Positions 1 to 7,468 are shown, counted from the first letter of the stretch. The stretch: 10,062 nucleotides of DNA from Cephalothrix simula (GCA_035591015.1 JAXIUW010237063.1:1-10062); one strand, 5' to 3'. The notes: a model not told the origin generated them from the sequence alone. Numbers and translations: made by a program.

Positions 1-1250
1 ATTTAAAAAACGTTCCTGAAGTTTACTTTTAATTTTTTTACTAAAATCGTTTAAATTTTCTTCATTTAATAAAATCAATCAAATCGATCAGTGTAATAAT
101 AATGTAATGCTAGGTAGATTACAATTAAGGGTGCGAGTGGCTTTTATCACCTTATGACAAACACTGTACATGTAAAAGGAATGCCGAGAGTTTTATGCAA
201 TTTGCATTGCGAATTGGACATTCGCGGATTGCAGAACTGCGAATCTCCCGTCTCAAAACGGCAAATCGTATATTTCGTATCCGCAAGCTGCGAATTCGCA
301 AATCTGGTTACGCGTATTCTCTAATATGTTGATATACGACTCGCAACATGCGGATATATATCGAGGTTTTATCAAATTTTACAAATTCCGTAGCACTATG
401 TAAAGTTGTCTTTAGTTGTCCAGATGTACTCCAGTACATCCGCAATTTGCGTATCCGTATTCGTGTATCCGCAAGTTGGGTTTTCGCATGTGAAATTTTA
501 CAACGCCTAGATCTATATGTTTATCCATAGCGAATCGTGTATTCGCCTTTGGCGCATGACTTGCGGATGTACATATAGGTAGGCTTGTTCCCGGGGGCTT
601 GGTCTAATTTTACGACTTTCCTATGCAACATGCGAATTCGCATTTTACAACTTTTATACGGAAAATGCGAATATGCGGATACGTGATTCGCATCTTACGA
701 ATGCGCGACTCGCGTCTCGAATATGCGCGTAATACGTATTCTTTATTTTGCGAATATGAAACTTGGAACGTGTCACTACTATTACGATGTCCTAACCATA
801 TCTAGGGAGTTAGATTGGTTAAAACGTTGTTAGTTCGGTCTTTTGAGCGTCCCAAAATATCTCGCTTTTAATTTATTTACACGAAAAGATGTACACACCC
901 GAATTTGTTTTTACGCAGGGAATGATACAATCGTATTTTATACGATGTATTTATATTTGTCTTCCATCAGATTATATCTGATGCAAGAAGTTTTTTTTAT
1001 TCCCATTTTGTGGGACTTTTTCAAGGTGCATTTTTATGATTTTTAACTGGATTATGAGAAAAATACCTTCCCCTAACAAACTGCACGTAATTTAAAAACT
1101 TAGTTACTAATAAGTCGAAACAATTATTAGCTTGAGGCTTAGTTTAGTTTCATTTTGCTGTTGTCGATTTAAATTTTAAGTAAGATAACCTTGAGTAATC
1201 ATCAGATTCTTTCAATGTATTATATTTTCTACCTTTTAATTGTTATATAG
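1..1250 (+). other. Intron upstream of exon A (5' end outside window)
   Basis: No beta-catenin exon is visible here. The protein context expected immediately upstream (the ARM6 segment around QNCLWTLRNLSD) is absent in all frames, so the intron is at least 1250 nt long and ends at the acceptor AG at 1249-1250. It holds the CpG-rich repeat tract described separately, then a T-rich stretch from about 840 to 1250 with nothing recognisable. The short open frames in it have no family resemblance. Confidence 0.85.
209..755. repeat. CpG-rich degenerate repeat tract built on GCGAAT and GCGGAT words
   Basis: Within otherwise A+T-rich intron DNA, this stretch repeats short CpG-containing words on both strands. 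GCGAAT or ATTCGC occurs about a dozen times (for example 209-214 and 750-755). TGCGGAT or ATCCGCA occurs at least six times. The 12-bp palindrome TGCGAATTCGCA is present twice, at 289-300 and 631-642. There is no fixed period, so it is not a clean tandem satellite. It resembles a decayed cluster of short inverted and direct units. No protein or RNA family is recognisable. Confidence 0.7.
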
Positions 1251-1457
1251 GAAGGTGTTGAAGGCTTACTTCAAATGTTAGTGCAACTTTTGCAATCAAA
1301 TGACATTAACATTGTCACGTGTGCTGCTGGAATTATTTCGAATCTCACGTGTAACAATCAACGAAACAAAGTCACAGTCTGCCAAGTTGGAGGTATTGAA
1401 GCTTTAGTTAGGACTATCCTCCAAGCTGGAGACAGAGAAGATATCACGGAACCATCA
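1251..1457 (+). CDS. CTNNB1: Beta-catenin coding exon A (ARM repeats 7-8)
   Basis: This exon has 207 nt, 69 codons, phase 0 at both ends. It follows acceptor TTATATAG and ends before donor GTAAGT. It begins EGVEGLL, matching EGMEGLL of human beta-catenin at residue 396. It contains [15 protein letters not shown] and [13 protein letters not shown], hallmarks of ARM7-8. N31, C34 and K40 of this fragment correspond to human N426, C429 and K435, all in the positively charged groove that binds TCF. K435 pairs with an essential TCF aspartate. Human Y432-K433 are Q-R here. The open frame continues into the intron to 1709 but loses all similarity after the donor. Confidence 0.96.
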
Positions 1458-4400
1458 GTAAGTACAATTTATTATAACATTTCGTTGTTTCTTTACCCTC
1501 ATGGAAATTCCGATCTGATCGTTTACATATATATGTACCTTCAATACAGTGGTATTCGGACCCGTGGATTTCGATTTTCTGGTCTTATACATGTACCTCA
1601 AAAACTGAAGAGTTCAGGCCATATAAATATATTACGATATTTACATAAACACAGTATTAGCACATACTGGTTAATTATATCTCGAAAAGCTACTAGGTTT
1701 AGGTTTTAAGAAGCTTATTAGCTAGAGTTCCGATAAAATTCTTATCCTGGATCAAGAGTTTATAATTGGAGTAAATTTTTATTTTGCTGACAATATTAGC
1801 CTTTTTTCCATCAAAATGGACCTAGTGAAGTTAATACGTGTAGGCTTTTTACTTCGAAATAAGCACCGAATTATCTGTCTGAAATCGTAGAACTTCTCTT
1901 CAATGAACTTCTAACATAAGAATCTTCTTTGTATCTGTCCATTTTAATTAAGACTATCTATTTTGGATCCAATTAGATTTTACAATAAAACCACTGTTTA
2001 AAACATGTTAAACCACATAATGAACTTCCACTAATTCAGTCTCAAAGATTTTGAGTTTGATTTAGAAGAGGAGAGTTCAAAGGTCACTAAGAATTATTTT
2101 AAGATTTTACACCGATATCAACGCCTTAAACAAAATATAATTTATCTTTTTTTGGTTCAAAAACAATAGTAGTATGAGCTTAAGTATAGATTTTGGGTGC
2201 CATTTGAGGCAGTTGAACACGAGTGAACTCCCGAGCGCGTGAATGTCTTGAATGGCACCCAAAATCCATACTTTAACTGATTTATCACAATGTTTATCTT
2301 TGTGCCTGAAATCGCTCTTTTAATCTCATCAAATTTGGTCAATGTGTGATATACGTGGAGGCTTATCGTATGGTTTTTTTTATTCTGATACATTTCATTT
2401 GCACATGTTTTTTTTTTCATTTTAGGTTTGCGCATTACGTCATCTTACTAGTCGTCACCCAGAAGCTGAAATGGCACAGAATGCAGTTCGTCTTCATTAC
2501 GGTCTTCCAGTTTTAGTCAAATTACTAAACCCACCTAGTCGTTGGCCGCTGATCAAAGCTGTTGTCGGACTTATCCGTAATTTGGCTTTGTGTCCGGCTA
2601 ACCACGCCCCTCTCCGGGAACACGGTGCAATACCCCGAATTTCTCAACTACTCCTCCGAGCTCATCAAGATACAAGAGTAAGTACAAAGGTAGCGGGTTT
2701 TTAGAGTATAGAAAAAGCCCAACATTAGATTACAGTAGAATAATCTATGATTATTTTTTCTCTGGATCAGTAGGGAATTGTTGTCAGAGAGTTTAATTAT
2801 TTTTGGGGGGTTATCAAACTTCAAAGATTAAGGTCCGGAGGCCCTTTAGAAAAGCCAGCGATGGGGATTAGTATTTCAAGTTAGTGTTATTGGCTTTATT
2901 GGCATTAACTGCTATTTAGCCCGTAAATCATTTCATTATTTTTTCATTTTCAATTCATTTTTGATATTTTTAGAAGTTGTTATATATTTAGAAAAACAAG
3001 TTTTATATAACAAAAGGCTCACTTTTGGGGGCCTACTAGTTTCGAGGGCCCTTCGGATTATACAGCCACCCACCCACGCGCCTACGCATTGAACCCAGTT
3101 TAGCGAAGATCATTGTCCTGGGAGTTTTCAGCTCTGAATTGTATCCCTGCCGTACATGTATCCGTTTATAGCTGGCACATTCTGCTGTACTGTTAAACCC
3201 TTTCAAATAACGTATAATTGTTATTTCAATTAATATTAAATTGTTTCAGCAACGAAGCGGATCTACCGGATCAAATAACACAGAAAACGGAAGTTACGTC
3301 GACGGCGTACGAATGGAAGAAATTGTCGAGGGGACTGTTGGTGCTCTACATATTTTGTCGCGTGAAGCTAACAACAGGACCGTTATTCGAGGCCTCTCTT
3401 GTATCCCTCTTTTCGTACAGGTAATATGAATATTGTATCTTTGGCTTGGTTGATTGTTTTGAGTTAAGCACTTCTGATAGTTTTGCTAAAGTATATTGTA
3501 TAAATATAAATCTACTATACTATATGATATTTCATATCGTAGGACTTAACATATTCTAATGAAAACGTGCAACCTCTGTCCTCTGCCGTGAGAAGCGAAA
3601 GAGGACCAGGTTCGGGCACAAAATGTTAAATAGAATACAAATTTTGATACAACGATGACGATGGTAAATTAATGGCCGATTGGCGCCACGAGTATGCTAT
3701 GTATATATATTTTTGTTAATAGATATTTCATTAAAAAATGGTAGATTAATTTCGTGCCAAACATGGAGGTACCGTGGTTAGAATCTCAGGGCAGACCTTG
3801 TTTCTCATTTTCCAAGACCCTCAATTCTTAGATCGGTCGGTAAAGTGTATTAAGTAATTTGGGAAGATTCTAAGTTTCAAATATCTTTTTGCGTTTGTTT
3901 ACAGTTACTCTACAGCCAAGTGGAAAATATTCAACGAGTATCAGCCGGTGTGCTTTGTGAACTTGCCGCTGATAAAGAAGGTGCTGAAATGATTGAACAG
4001 GAAGGAGCCACTGCTCCTCTTACCGAATTGCTTCACTCACGAAACGAAGCTGTCGGTATGTACACATGCACATTTTTGTTTTAAAATGTCCGAATTACAT
4101 AAAACGCATTTGAAATTTCACGTACATGTATTTGAAAAAAGAAGTGTTGGTTCAAGCAGTCACACGCATTTGGGAAAAAGTTATAAAAACTCCCCAAAAC
4201 TCCTCCAAATATTTTTTGAACGATGACAATTTATACTTCATTGGAATTGGCTATGAATGTAGATTTACGATACTTCATGTCGTCAGCTTCTAATCCAATT
4301 ATGGTGCCCCCCCTAACGGCGAAAAATACTATTTGATTCTGTAATATCCTAATTAGGTTCTTTCGTTACCGGTGGGGAGTGGTGGCGTAAAATGTGATTG

Positions 4401-6842
4401 GTATGCGCCACACTCCCACCAGATGGTGGTAGGAAAATGAAATTACCACTACGTGTACTTATTCCCAAAAGTCACAAATTCCGACGAACCGATAAATCGT
4501 TCATTTAAATTTTCGCAAATTTGACGAAATATGCAACACTATTTAAATGCTTTTAAAATTTTCGACAAATTAAGTGAAAGGTTTACTGGTTCGTCATTAG
4601 CGACGAGTTGTGCCCACAACCCGCTGGGGGTTGGAACACGAAACTACCCCTTATTTATCCTCCTTTTGCAGGCTCTTTCCAGAAATATACATTACGCAAA
4701 TTATAGCAATAATTTGCATTTGTAAATTAATGCAAATAAACTATTTCCTTTTTTTCCATTAAAGCTACCTATGCCGCTGCGGTGCTATTCAGAATGTCCG
4801 AGGATAAACCCCAAGACTACAGAAAACGCCTATCTTCCGAACTCACAAGCTCCCTATTTCGCAACGACAACATCAATTGGAATGATGTAAATAGACACGT
4901 ATGGAAAAAAGTCTTTTTAAGTTGTCACCAAATCACTATCCGTCTCTTTAAATCACACTATCCACGAAACTATGTATCCCTTAATTTAATACATGTACAT
5001 GTAATTGTTCTTGTTCGTCTAATTAACATACATGTGCCCCTATTCGTTCGTTTAATCTATATGTTATGAGTTTAGTCTTTGATCTAAGCAACAAAGATTT
5101 AACGAATTGATCTTAAGGATTGAAAACCCATTCCTGTCATATTATTCACAATCCATTAATTATCTTTTTGTAGTGTAAATACTTCTTTATATTTTCAATT
5201 TTCCTAAAGATAAGTATTTTCTGATTTATCAGACTTGATATACAATTTACTGCTATGCATAAATAGCATACTACTAAGGATAATGCATGGCTTCCTCAAA
5301 ATGAACGCCTCGATGTATTAAACCATTTTTCAAAAATGTGTCCCCTTGTCAAAAAAACTTTTTGCCGACTTTTCCGCCACACCAAATCATGTGAATGCAT
5401 GCCTTTTTATTAAATTAAGGTGTTTTCTACCATCAGTAAAGATTTGAAGCAGAAATATCCAATATTCAGCAATCTGTGAATTTTCGAAAATAATTCACCG
5501 AAATTCCATTTGCGCAATAGACATCCCATTATAAATTGAGGAGGTCTAACATATAAAAATCGATTAAAAATAGAAAATACGACTTTAGGTGAAAAATATT
5601 AGTTCAGTTCTGCTTATTTCCGTCTACACTTTCGAGCCCAAGTAGTTACCAGAAATTCAAAGGTCAAAAAATTGATTTTGGGGAAGGACGTTCATTTTTG
5701 TATGGGTATTTTGCAAATAGAATTTTGTCGATTTTTTTTCAAAAATTCATAGATCGCTGAATATTGGATGTTTTTGATTCCCCTCTTCACTGATGGTAGA
5801 AAAGACCTTAGTTGAAGAACTGAGCATGCATTCACTTGATTCAGTAGTCGTGCTTCTGCACGATGGGATACGTTTTTTTCATACATCCTGTATCTTGACC
5901 TACTCATTTTTGGAAAATCGACTGGTCGGTGGAAAGCTTCTGCACGATGGGATACGTTTTTTTCATACATCCTGTATCTTGACCTACTCATTTTTGGAAA
6001 ATCGAAATTATAAAAAAAGGCTTTACAAAGCGATTACATGTATTAATATTAGTTTAATTTTCATTTAAGTGAATAATTTGACGGGAATCTGTTTGCTAGA
6101 GCTTTGTCTTTAATTCTAAAGGTCATGATTAATGTTATCTACTCAGCCAGTCCTTGTTTTCCCCAATTATCATCTGACTTATTGCCACGAGTAAGCCTCA
6201 AAATACGCGTTAATGCTCGCAAATAATCTATGAACTTTTTACTGGCTATTCTATGTAGAGTAAGCCTCGAAATTAATGAGTGACTGCTCTATTATAGCTA
6301 CATGGATATTAACAGAGATGGTTTGATTTCGGTACAACATTAGACTCAGTTCTGTGCCTTGTACTAAATTATCTTCTGTTATATAACTATCATTGCATGT
6401 TTTAACTTAATTCAGATAATAAGTGAAAATTATTCAAAATAAAAATTTCCATTAAAAATATCATGCATGTGAATTGAATGAATTAAATTTTTATTTCAGC
6501 CATCAGCTATTGATGAAATTGGCATGCTTCCTACTGATGAATCTTATACAGATCCTATGTACCAAATGGGTGGACAACAAGGTGAGAACCACATATCTCT
6601 TAAAATTATTTCAGTACATTTAATGGTCTTCCATCATAAAAATTACATTTTTTGACAACTTTTATATTTTTACAGGATATGACCCAAATGTACCTGTTGA
6701 CTCCATGCAAGGCCTAGATATCAATAGTCCATTGGACGCTTTACCGGACTTGGGACCAAGTATCGTTTCCAATCTCGAGCAAATGCAAACGGGACCACAA
6801 GACAGTAATCAAATGGCGGCTTGGTTTGATACCGACCTTTAA
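1251..6842 (+). CDS. CTNNB1: Beta-catenin (Armadillo) gene, C-terminal half, seven exons, 5' partial
   Basis: This is the adherens-junction and Wnt-signalling protein beta-catenin. It links cadherin tails to alpha-catenin at the membrane and acts in the nucleus as the TCF/LEF co-activator. Joining 1251-1457, 2426-2677, 3250-3420, 3905-4055, 4765-4886, 6500-6581 and 6676-6842 gives 1152 nt, which is 383 residues plus TAA. All junctions are GT-AG and phase-consistent (0,0,0,1,0,1). The product aligns through ARM repeats 7-12, helix C and the acidic tail. Groove residues used for TCF and cadherin binding are kept, by human numbering N426, C429, K435, R469, H470, R474, W504, K508 and R515. Y654 and S675 are also present. 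The protein ends in DTDL, the PDZ-binding terminus. Human beta-catenin has 781 residues, 386 of them from the matching point. Four extra residues in the ARM10 loop and a tail about seven residues shorter explain the difference. The first half of the gene lies upstream of the window. Invertebrates usually have one such gene, so plakoglobin is unlikely. Confidence 0.96.
1458..2425 (+). other. Intron between exons A and B (968 nt)
   Basis: This is a GT-AG phase 0 intron with donor GTAAGT and a long T tract before the acceptor. Apart from the hairpin element at 2183-2272 I see no repeat or gene. The reading frame of exon A runs open for another 252 nt, but the peptide is unlike beta-catenin. Confidence 0.93.
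2183..2272. repeat. Short inverted-repeat (hairpin) element with 22-bp arms
   Basis: The left arm at 2183-2204 (AGTATAGATTTTGGGTGCCA and two further bases) is the reverse complement of 2251-2272 with one mismatch in 22. A loop of 46 nt, richer in G+C than the flanks, lies between. A few more bases pair outside the arms (GCTTAAGTAT against ATACTTTAAC). The size and structure suit a MITE remnant or a foldback insertion. No clear target-site duplication was found. Confidence 0.8.
2426..2677 (+). CDS. CTNNB1: Beta-catenin coding exon B (end of ARM8, ARM9, start of ARM10)
   Basis: This exon has 252 nt, 84 codons, phase 0 at both ends. It lies between acceptor TTTTAG, preceded by a long T tract, and donor GTAAGT. 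It starts [11 protein letters not shown] and carries the nearly invariant stretch [18 protein letters not shown]. Residues matching human R469, H470, R474, W504, K508 and R515 are present. Human H503 is R here (SRWPLIK). The exon starts 15 codons before its first ATG, so an ATG-started reading of this region would miss its beginning. It ends in AHQDTR, exactly where the flexible loop of ARM10 begins in the human protein. Confidence 0.96.
2678..3249 (+). other. Intron between exons B and C (572 nt)
   Basis: This is a GT-AG phase 0 intron with donor GTAAGT and acceptor TTGTTTCAG. The stretches at about 2830-2865 and 3020-3060 are richer in G+C and share loosely similar GGCCCT-containing words in opposite orientation. 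They may be the decayed ends of an inserted element, but similarity is too weak to call one. A C-rich CCACCCACCCACGCG run lies near 3065. There is no exon-like similarity. Confidence 0.93.
3250..3420 (+). CDS. CTNNB1: Beta-catenin coding exon C (ARM10 loop, ARM10-11)
   Basis: This exon has 171 nt, 57 codons, phase 0 at both ends. The acceptor is TTGTTTCAG and the donor is GTAATA, a weaker match to consensus than those of exons A and B. The first 16 or so codons encode a Gly/Ser/Asn-rich linker ([16 protein letters not shown]). It replaces the human ARM10 insertion around S552 and is four residues longer. The strictly conserved [15 protein letters not shown] and [13 protein letters not shown] follow. 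The frame that matters is the one starting CAA CGA AGC at 3250. A longer open frame in another register covers the same bases and is spurious. Confidence 0.95.
3421..3904 (+). other. Intron between exons C and D (484 nt)
   Basis: This is a GT-AG phase 0 intron with donor GTAATA and acceptor TTTGTTTACAG. A small stem, GTCCTCT at 3578-3584 against AGAGGAC at 3600-3606, sits in a locally GC-rich patch. Nothing else recognisable is present. Confidence 0.93.
3905..4055 (+). CDS. CTNNB1: Beta-catenin coding exon D (ARM11-12)
   Basis: This exon has 151 nt, 50 codons plus the first base of codon 51. It follows TTTGTTTACAG and is closed by donor GTATGT. It encodes [20 protein letters not shown] and then the segment ending [16 protein letters not shown], the end of ARM11 and the start of ARM12. 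It enters in phase 0 and leaves in phase 1. The split Ala codon (G|CT) is completed in exon E. Human SPIENIQRVAAG is [12 protein letters not shown] here, a mild divergence. Confidence 0.95.
4056..4764 (+). other. Intron between exons D and E (709 nt)
   Basis: This is a GT-AG phase 1 intron with donor GTATGT and acceptor CCATTAAAG after a T/C tract. It contains the GC-rich hairpin at 4371-4420. It also has a small perfect stem, GTTGTG at 4607-4612 against CACAAC at 4615-4620. Two inverted ATGCAAAT octamers lie at 4712-4719 and 4730-4737. I see no gene. Confidence 0.93.
4371..4420. repeat. GC-rich hairpin in intron D-E
   Basis: GGTGGGGAGTGGTGGCG at 4371-4387 faces CGCCACACTCCCACC at 4406-4420. 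The arms pair along almost their whole length with two unpaired bases on the left, around an 18-nt A+T-rich loop. A third related word, GATGGTGGT, follows directly. The base composition stands out sharply from the flanking intron, suggesting an inserted small element or a structured intronic segment. It has no tRNA features. Confidence 0.7.
4765..4886 (+). CDS. CTNNB1: Beta-catenin coding exon E (ARM12 end and helix C)
   Basis: This exon has 122 nt. The first two bases complete an Ala codon, and 40 codons follow. It encodes [19 protein letters not shown], which is ARM12 and includes the tyrosine equivalent to human Y654. It then encodes [13 protein letters not shown], which is helix C and includes the serine equivalent to the PKA site S675, and it ends NINWND. 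The acceptor is CCATTAAAG after a T tract. I placed the end before GTAAAT because conserved similarity stops at NWND. A second in-frame GT donor (GTATGG) lies 12 nt downstream at 4899 and would add four residues (VNRH), so the exact 3' end is less certain than the rest. Confidence 0.88.
5325..6005. mobile_element. Foldback / MITE-like inverted-repeat element in intron E-F
   Basis: The two halves are imperfect reverse complements centred near 5613. Anchor matches are GTGAATGCATGC at 5391-5402 with its complement at 5824-5835 (12 of 12), the segment 5416-5436 with 5790-5810 (one mismatch), and ATCCAATATTCAGC at 5457-5470 with 5756-5769 (14 of 14). The similarity continues inward with more mismatches to about 5530 and 5690. 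It extends outward to ATTTTTCAAAAATGTG at 5325-5340, which resembles the complement of 5903-5918. No transposase is encoded, so if mobile it would be non-autonomous. The right arm alone contains a recent tandem duplication. Confidence 0.82.
5852..6005. repeat. Perfect 70-bp direct duplication, 84-bp period
   Basis: Bases 5852-5921 recur without change at 5936-6005, separated by 14 nt (CTGGTCGGTGGAAA). Because 84 is a multiple of three, both strands read as repeated peptides, but no known protein is encoded. Complete identity in rapidly drifting intron DNA points to a recent duplication, or to an assembly artefact. It lies at the outer part of the right arm of the surrounding foldback element. 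The left arm has no counterpart duplication. Confidence 0.95.
6189..6273 (+). repeat. Diverged direct repeat, two copies 69 bp apart
   Basis: GAGTAAGCCTCAAAAT at 6189-6204 and GAGTAAGCCTCGAAAT at 6258-6273 differ at one of 16 positions. TTAATG follows both copies at slightly different spacing. This suggests an old tandem duplication of about 69 bp whose interior has drifted. Confidence 0.6.
6500..6581 (+). CDS. CTNNB1: Beta-catenin coding exon F (C-terminal tail, first part)
   Basis: This exon has 82 nt, 27 codons plus the first base of a Gly codon. It follows acceptor TTATTTCAG and ends at donor GTGAGA. It encodes [16 protein letters not shown] followed by [12 protein letters not shown], part of the acidic transactivation tail. 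The tail varies between phyla, so the call rests on three things: phase compatibility with exon E (0) and exon G (1), the acidic and Met/Gln-rich composition, and resemblance to the Asp/Glu-rich tail of invertebrate Armadillo proteins. It is too short to show up as an isolated open frame. Confidence 0.9.
6582..6675 (+). other. Short intron between exons F and G (94 nt)
   Basis: This is a GT-AG phase 1 intron with donor GTGAGA and a T-rich tract before TACAG. At 94 nt it is by far the shortest of the gene. If retained, the frame would read through about two dozen codons and stop at a TGA within the intron, losing the conserved DTDL end. Confidence 0.95.
6676..6842 (+). CDS. CTNNB1: Beta-catenin terminal coding exon G (transactivation tail and PDZ-binding end)
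   Basis: The coding part is 167 nt and starts after TATTTTTACAG. It completes a Gly codon and then runs 54 codons to TAA at 6840-6842. [10 protein letters not shown] matches the PIDSMQGLEI stretch I recall from fly Armadillo and has no close vertebrate counterpart. The terminal [12 protein letters not shown] corresponds to SNQLAWFDTDL of vertebrates. The last four residues, DTDL, are a class I PDZ-binding motif. The segment between them is rich in Asp, Leu and Pro, as expected for a transactivation domain. The 3' UTR follows in the same exon. Confidence 0.96.
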
Positions 6843-7350
6843 AAATGTATTTATTTTTGAGAAAGTGCTTTTAACTTAACTTGTGTCCGGTTGACAGTGT
6901 GTTCGAAGGAGAAAATGATCTGTGATTTTATTTCTTGAAGATGATGTTAGAATTTTCGTGTCAGACACAATAAGGTTTTTTGTTTAAAAAAGTCACATCC
7001 GGTTATCGGTTGAGGAAGTTTAAGGTTATAAAAATGCATTACAAAATCATGTACCGAATTTCCCTCCAAAATATATTTAGTTTGACTCTAAATGAAACAT
7101 GTTTAGCGGCCATGCCCACCCTCCTTCGTAAGTTGTCAATATTTTTCATCCTCTGTTCCCAAAGGGTGCTAAGATGTTATATTGCTAAGGTGGATGCGTT
7201 TTTAAAACTTAATTATGTGCTTAAATTTTATGTGATGTTAATATCATGAAATCCAACGATTAAGATTGCCAAAATATACGCGAAAAACTACCTTATTGTA
7301 CGTTGACGATAGTAAACTTTATTTTAAAATCAACTGAAAATGACTGATTT

Positions 7351-7358
7351 TGTAAATA
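7351..7358 (+). promoter_or_regulatory. Candidate Pumilio response element 1
   Basis: TGTAAATA is an exact match to the PUF-family consensus UGUANAUA, on the sense strand of the presumed 3' UTR. Function is inferred from the motif only. One such match every few kilobases is expected by chance in DNA this A+T-rich. Confidence 0.35.
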
Positions 7359-7363
7359 TTGTT

Positions 7364-7435
7364 CTTGACCCTGCGGTTTGGCAGGATTGACAATCCTCCC
7401 TCTTTGGGACCTTAGTTATTTCTATCAGGGTCAAG
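7364..7435 (+). repeat. Inverted repeat in the 3' UTR with nested small stem
   Basis: CTTGACCCTG at 7364-7373 is the exact reverse complement of CAGGGTCAAG at 7426-7435. Inside the 52-nt loop, GGATT at 7384-7388 can pair with AATCC at 7392-7396. The segment is clearly richer in G+C than the surrounding UTR. It could form a stem-loop in the mRNA or be the remnant of a small inserted element. Confidence 0.65.
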
Positions 7436-7468
7436 GTTGACATATCATGTACGCATGCTCTACTTTTT

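Larger units (their letters stand above)
4887..6499 (+). other. Intron between exons E and F (1613 nt)
   Basis: This is the longest complete intron of the window, phase 0, with donor GTAAAT and acceptor TTATTTCAG. It hosts the foldback element at about 5325-6005 and a diverged direct repeat at 6189-6204 and 6258-6273. I looked for an extra tail exon in it and found none. Exons E and F join directly in frame. Confidence 0.88.

Noticed and set aside
1275-1709. 144-codon open frame from ATG 1275
   Set aside because: Only the part to 1457 is beta-catenin. The rest is intron after a perfect GTAAGT donor, and the true exon begins before this ATG.
2157-2435. Minus-strand 92-codon open frame
   Set aside because: It covers the hairpin element and runs across the exon B acceptor. 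The sequence is low-complexity, Lys-rich and without recognisable domains.
2830-3060. Possible decayed DNA transposon bounded by GGCCCT-containing words
   Set aside because: The two ends match only over short, interrupted words. No transposase trace or target-site duplication is visible.
3218-3424. Open frame overlapping exon C in another register
   Set aside because: The register starting at 3250 gives a conserved ARM10-11 sequence that joins neighbouring exons in phase. This one has no similarity to anything recognisable.
3768-3850. Possible tRNA-derived SINE (GGTACCGTGGTTAGAATCTC resembles an A box)
   Set aside because: No convincing B box (GGTTCGANNCC) at the right distance, no tail and no target-site duplication were seen.
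4712-4737. Inverted pair of POU octamers (ATTTGCAT and ATGCAAAT) near the exon E acceptor
   Set aside because: The same octamer also occurs at 200-207 and 9129-9136. The pair is A+T-rich and can arise by chance, with no supporting context.
5077-5096. Two TCF/LEF-like WWCAAAG sites in opposite orientation, suggesting autoregulation of beta-catenin
   Set aside because: The 7-mer is expected dozens of times in 10 kb of A+T-rich DNA, so one close pair is not evidence.
5852-6005. CRISPR-like direct repeat
   Set aside because: There are only two 70-bp copies with a 14-bp spacer in an animal intron. The structure is a simple tandem duplication.
5692-6068. Opposed open frames on both strands with internally repeated peptides
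   Set aside because: The peptide repetition follows from the 84-bp DNA duplication, whose period is a multiple of three. There is no family resemblance and it lies inside a foldback element.
6500-6506. Alternative acceptor CAG at 6504-6506 for exon F
   Set aside because: Using it would remove 7 nt and break the frame to the conserved DTDL end.
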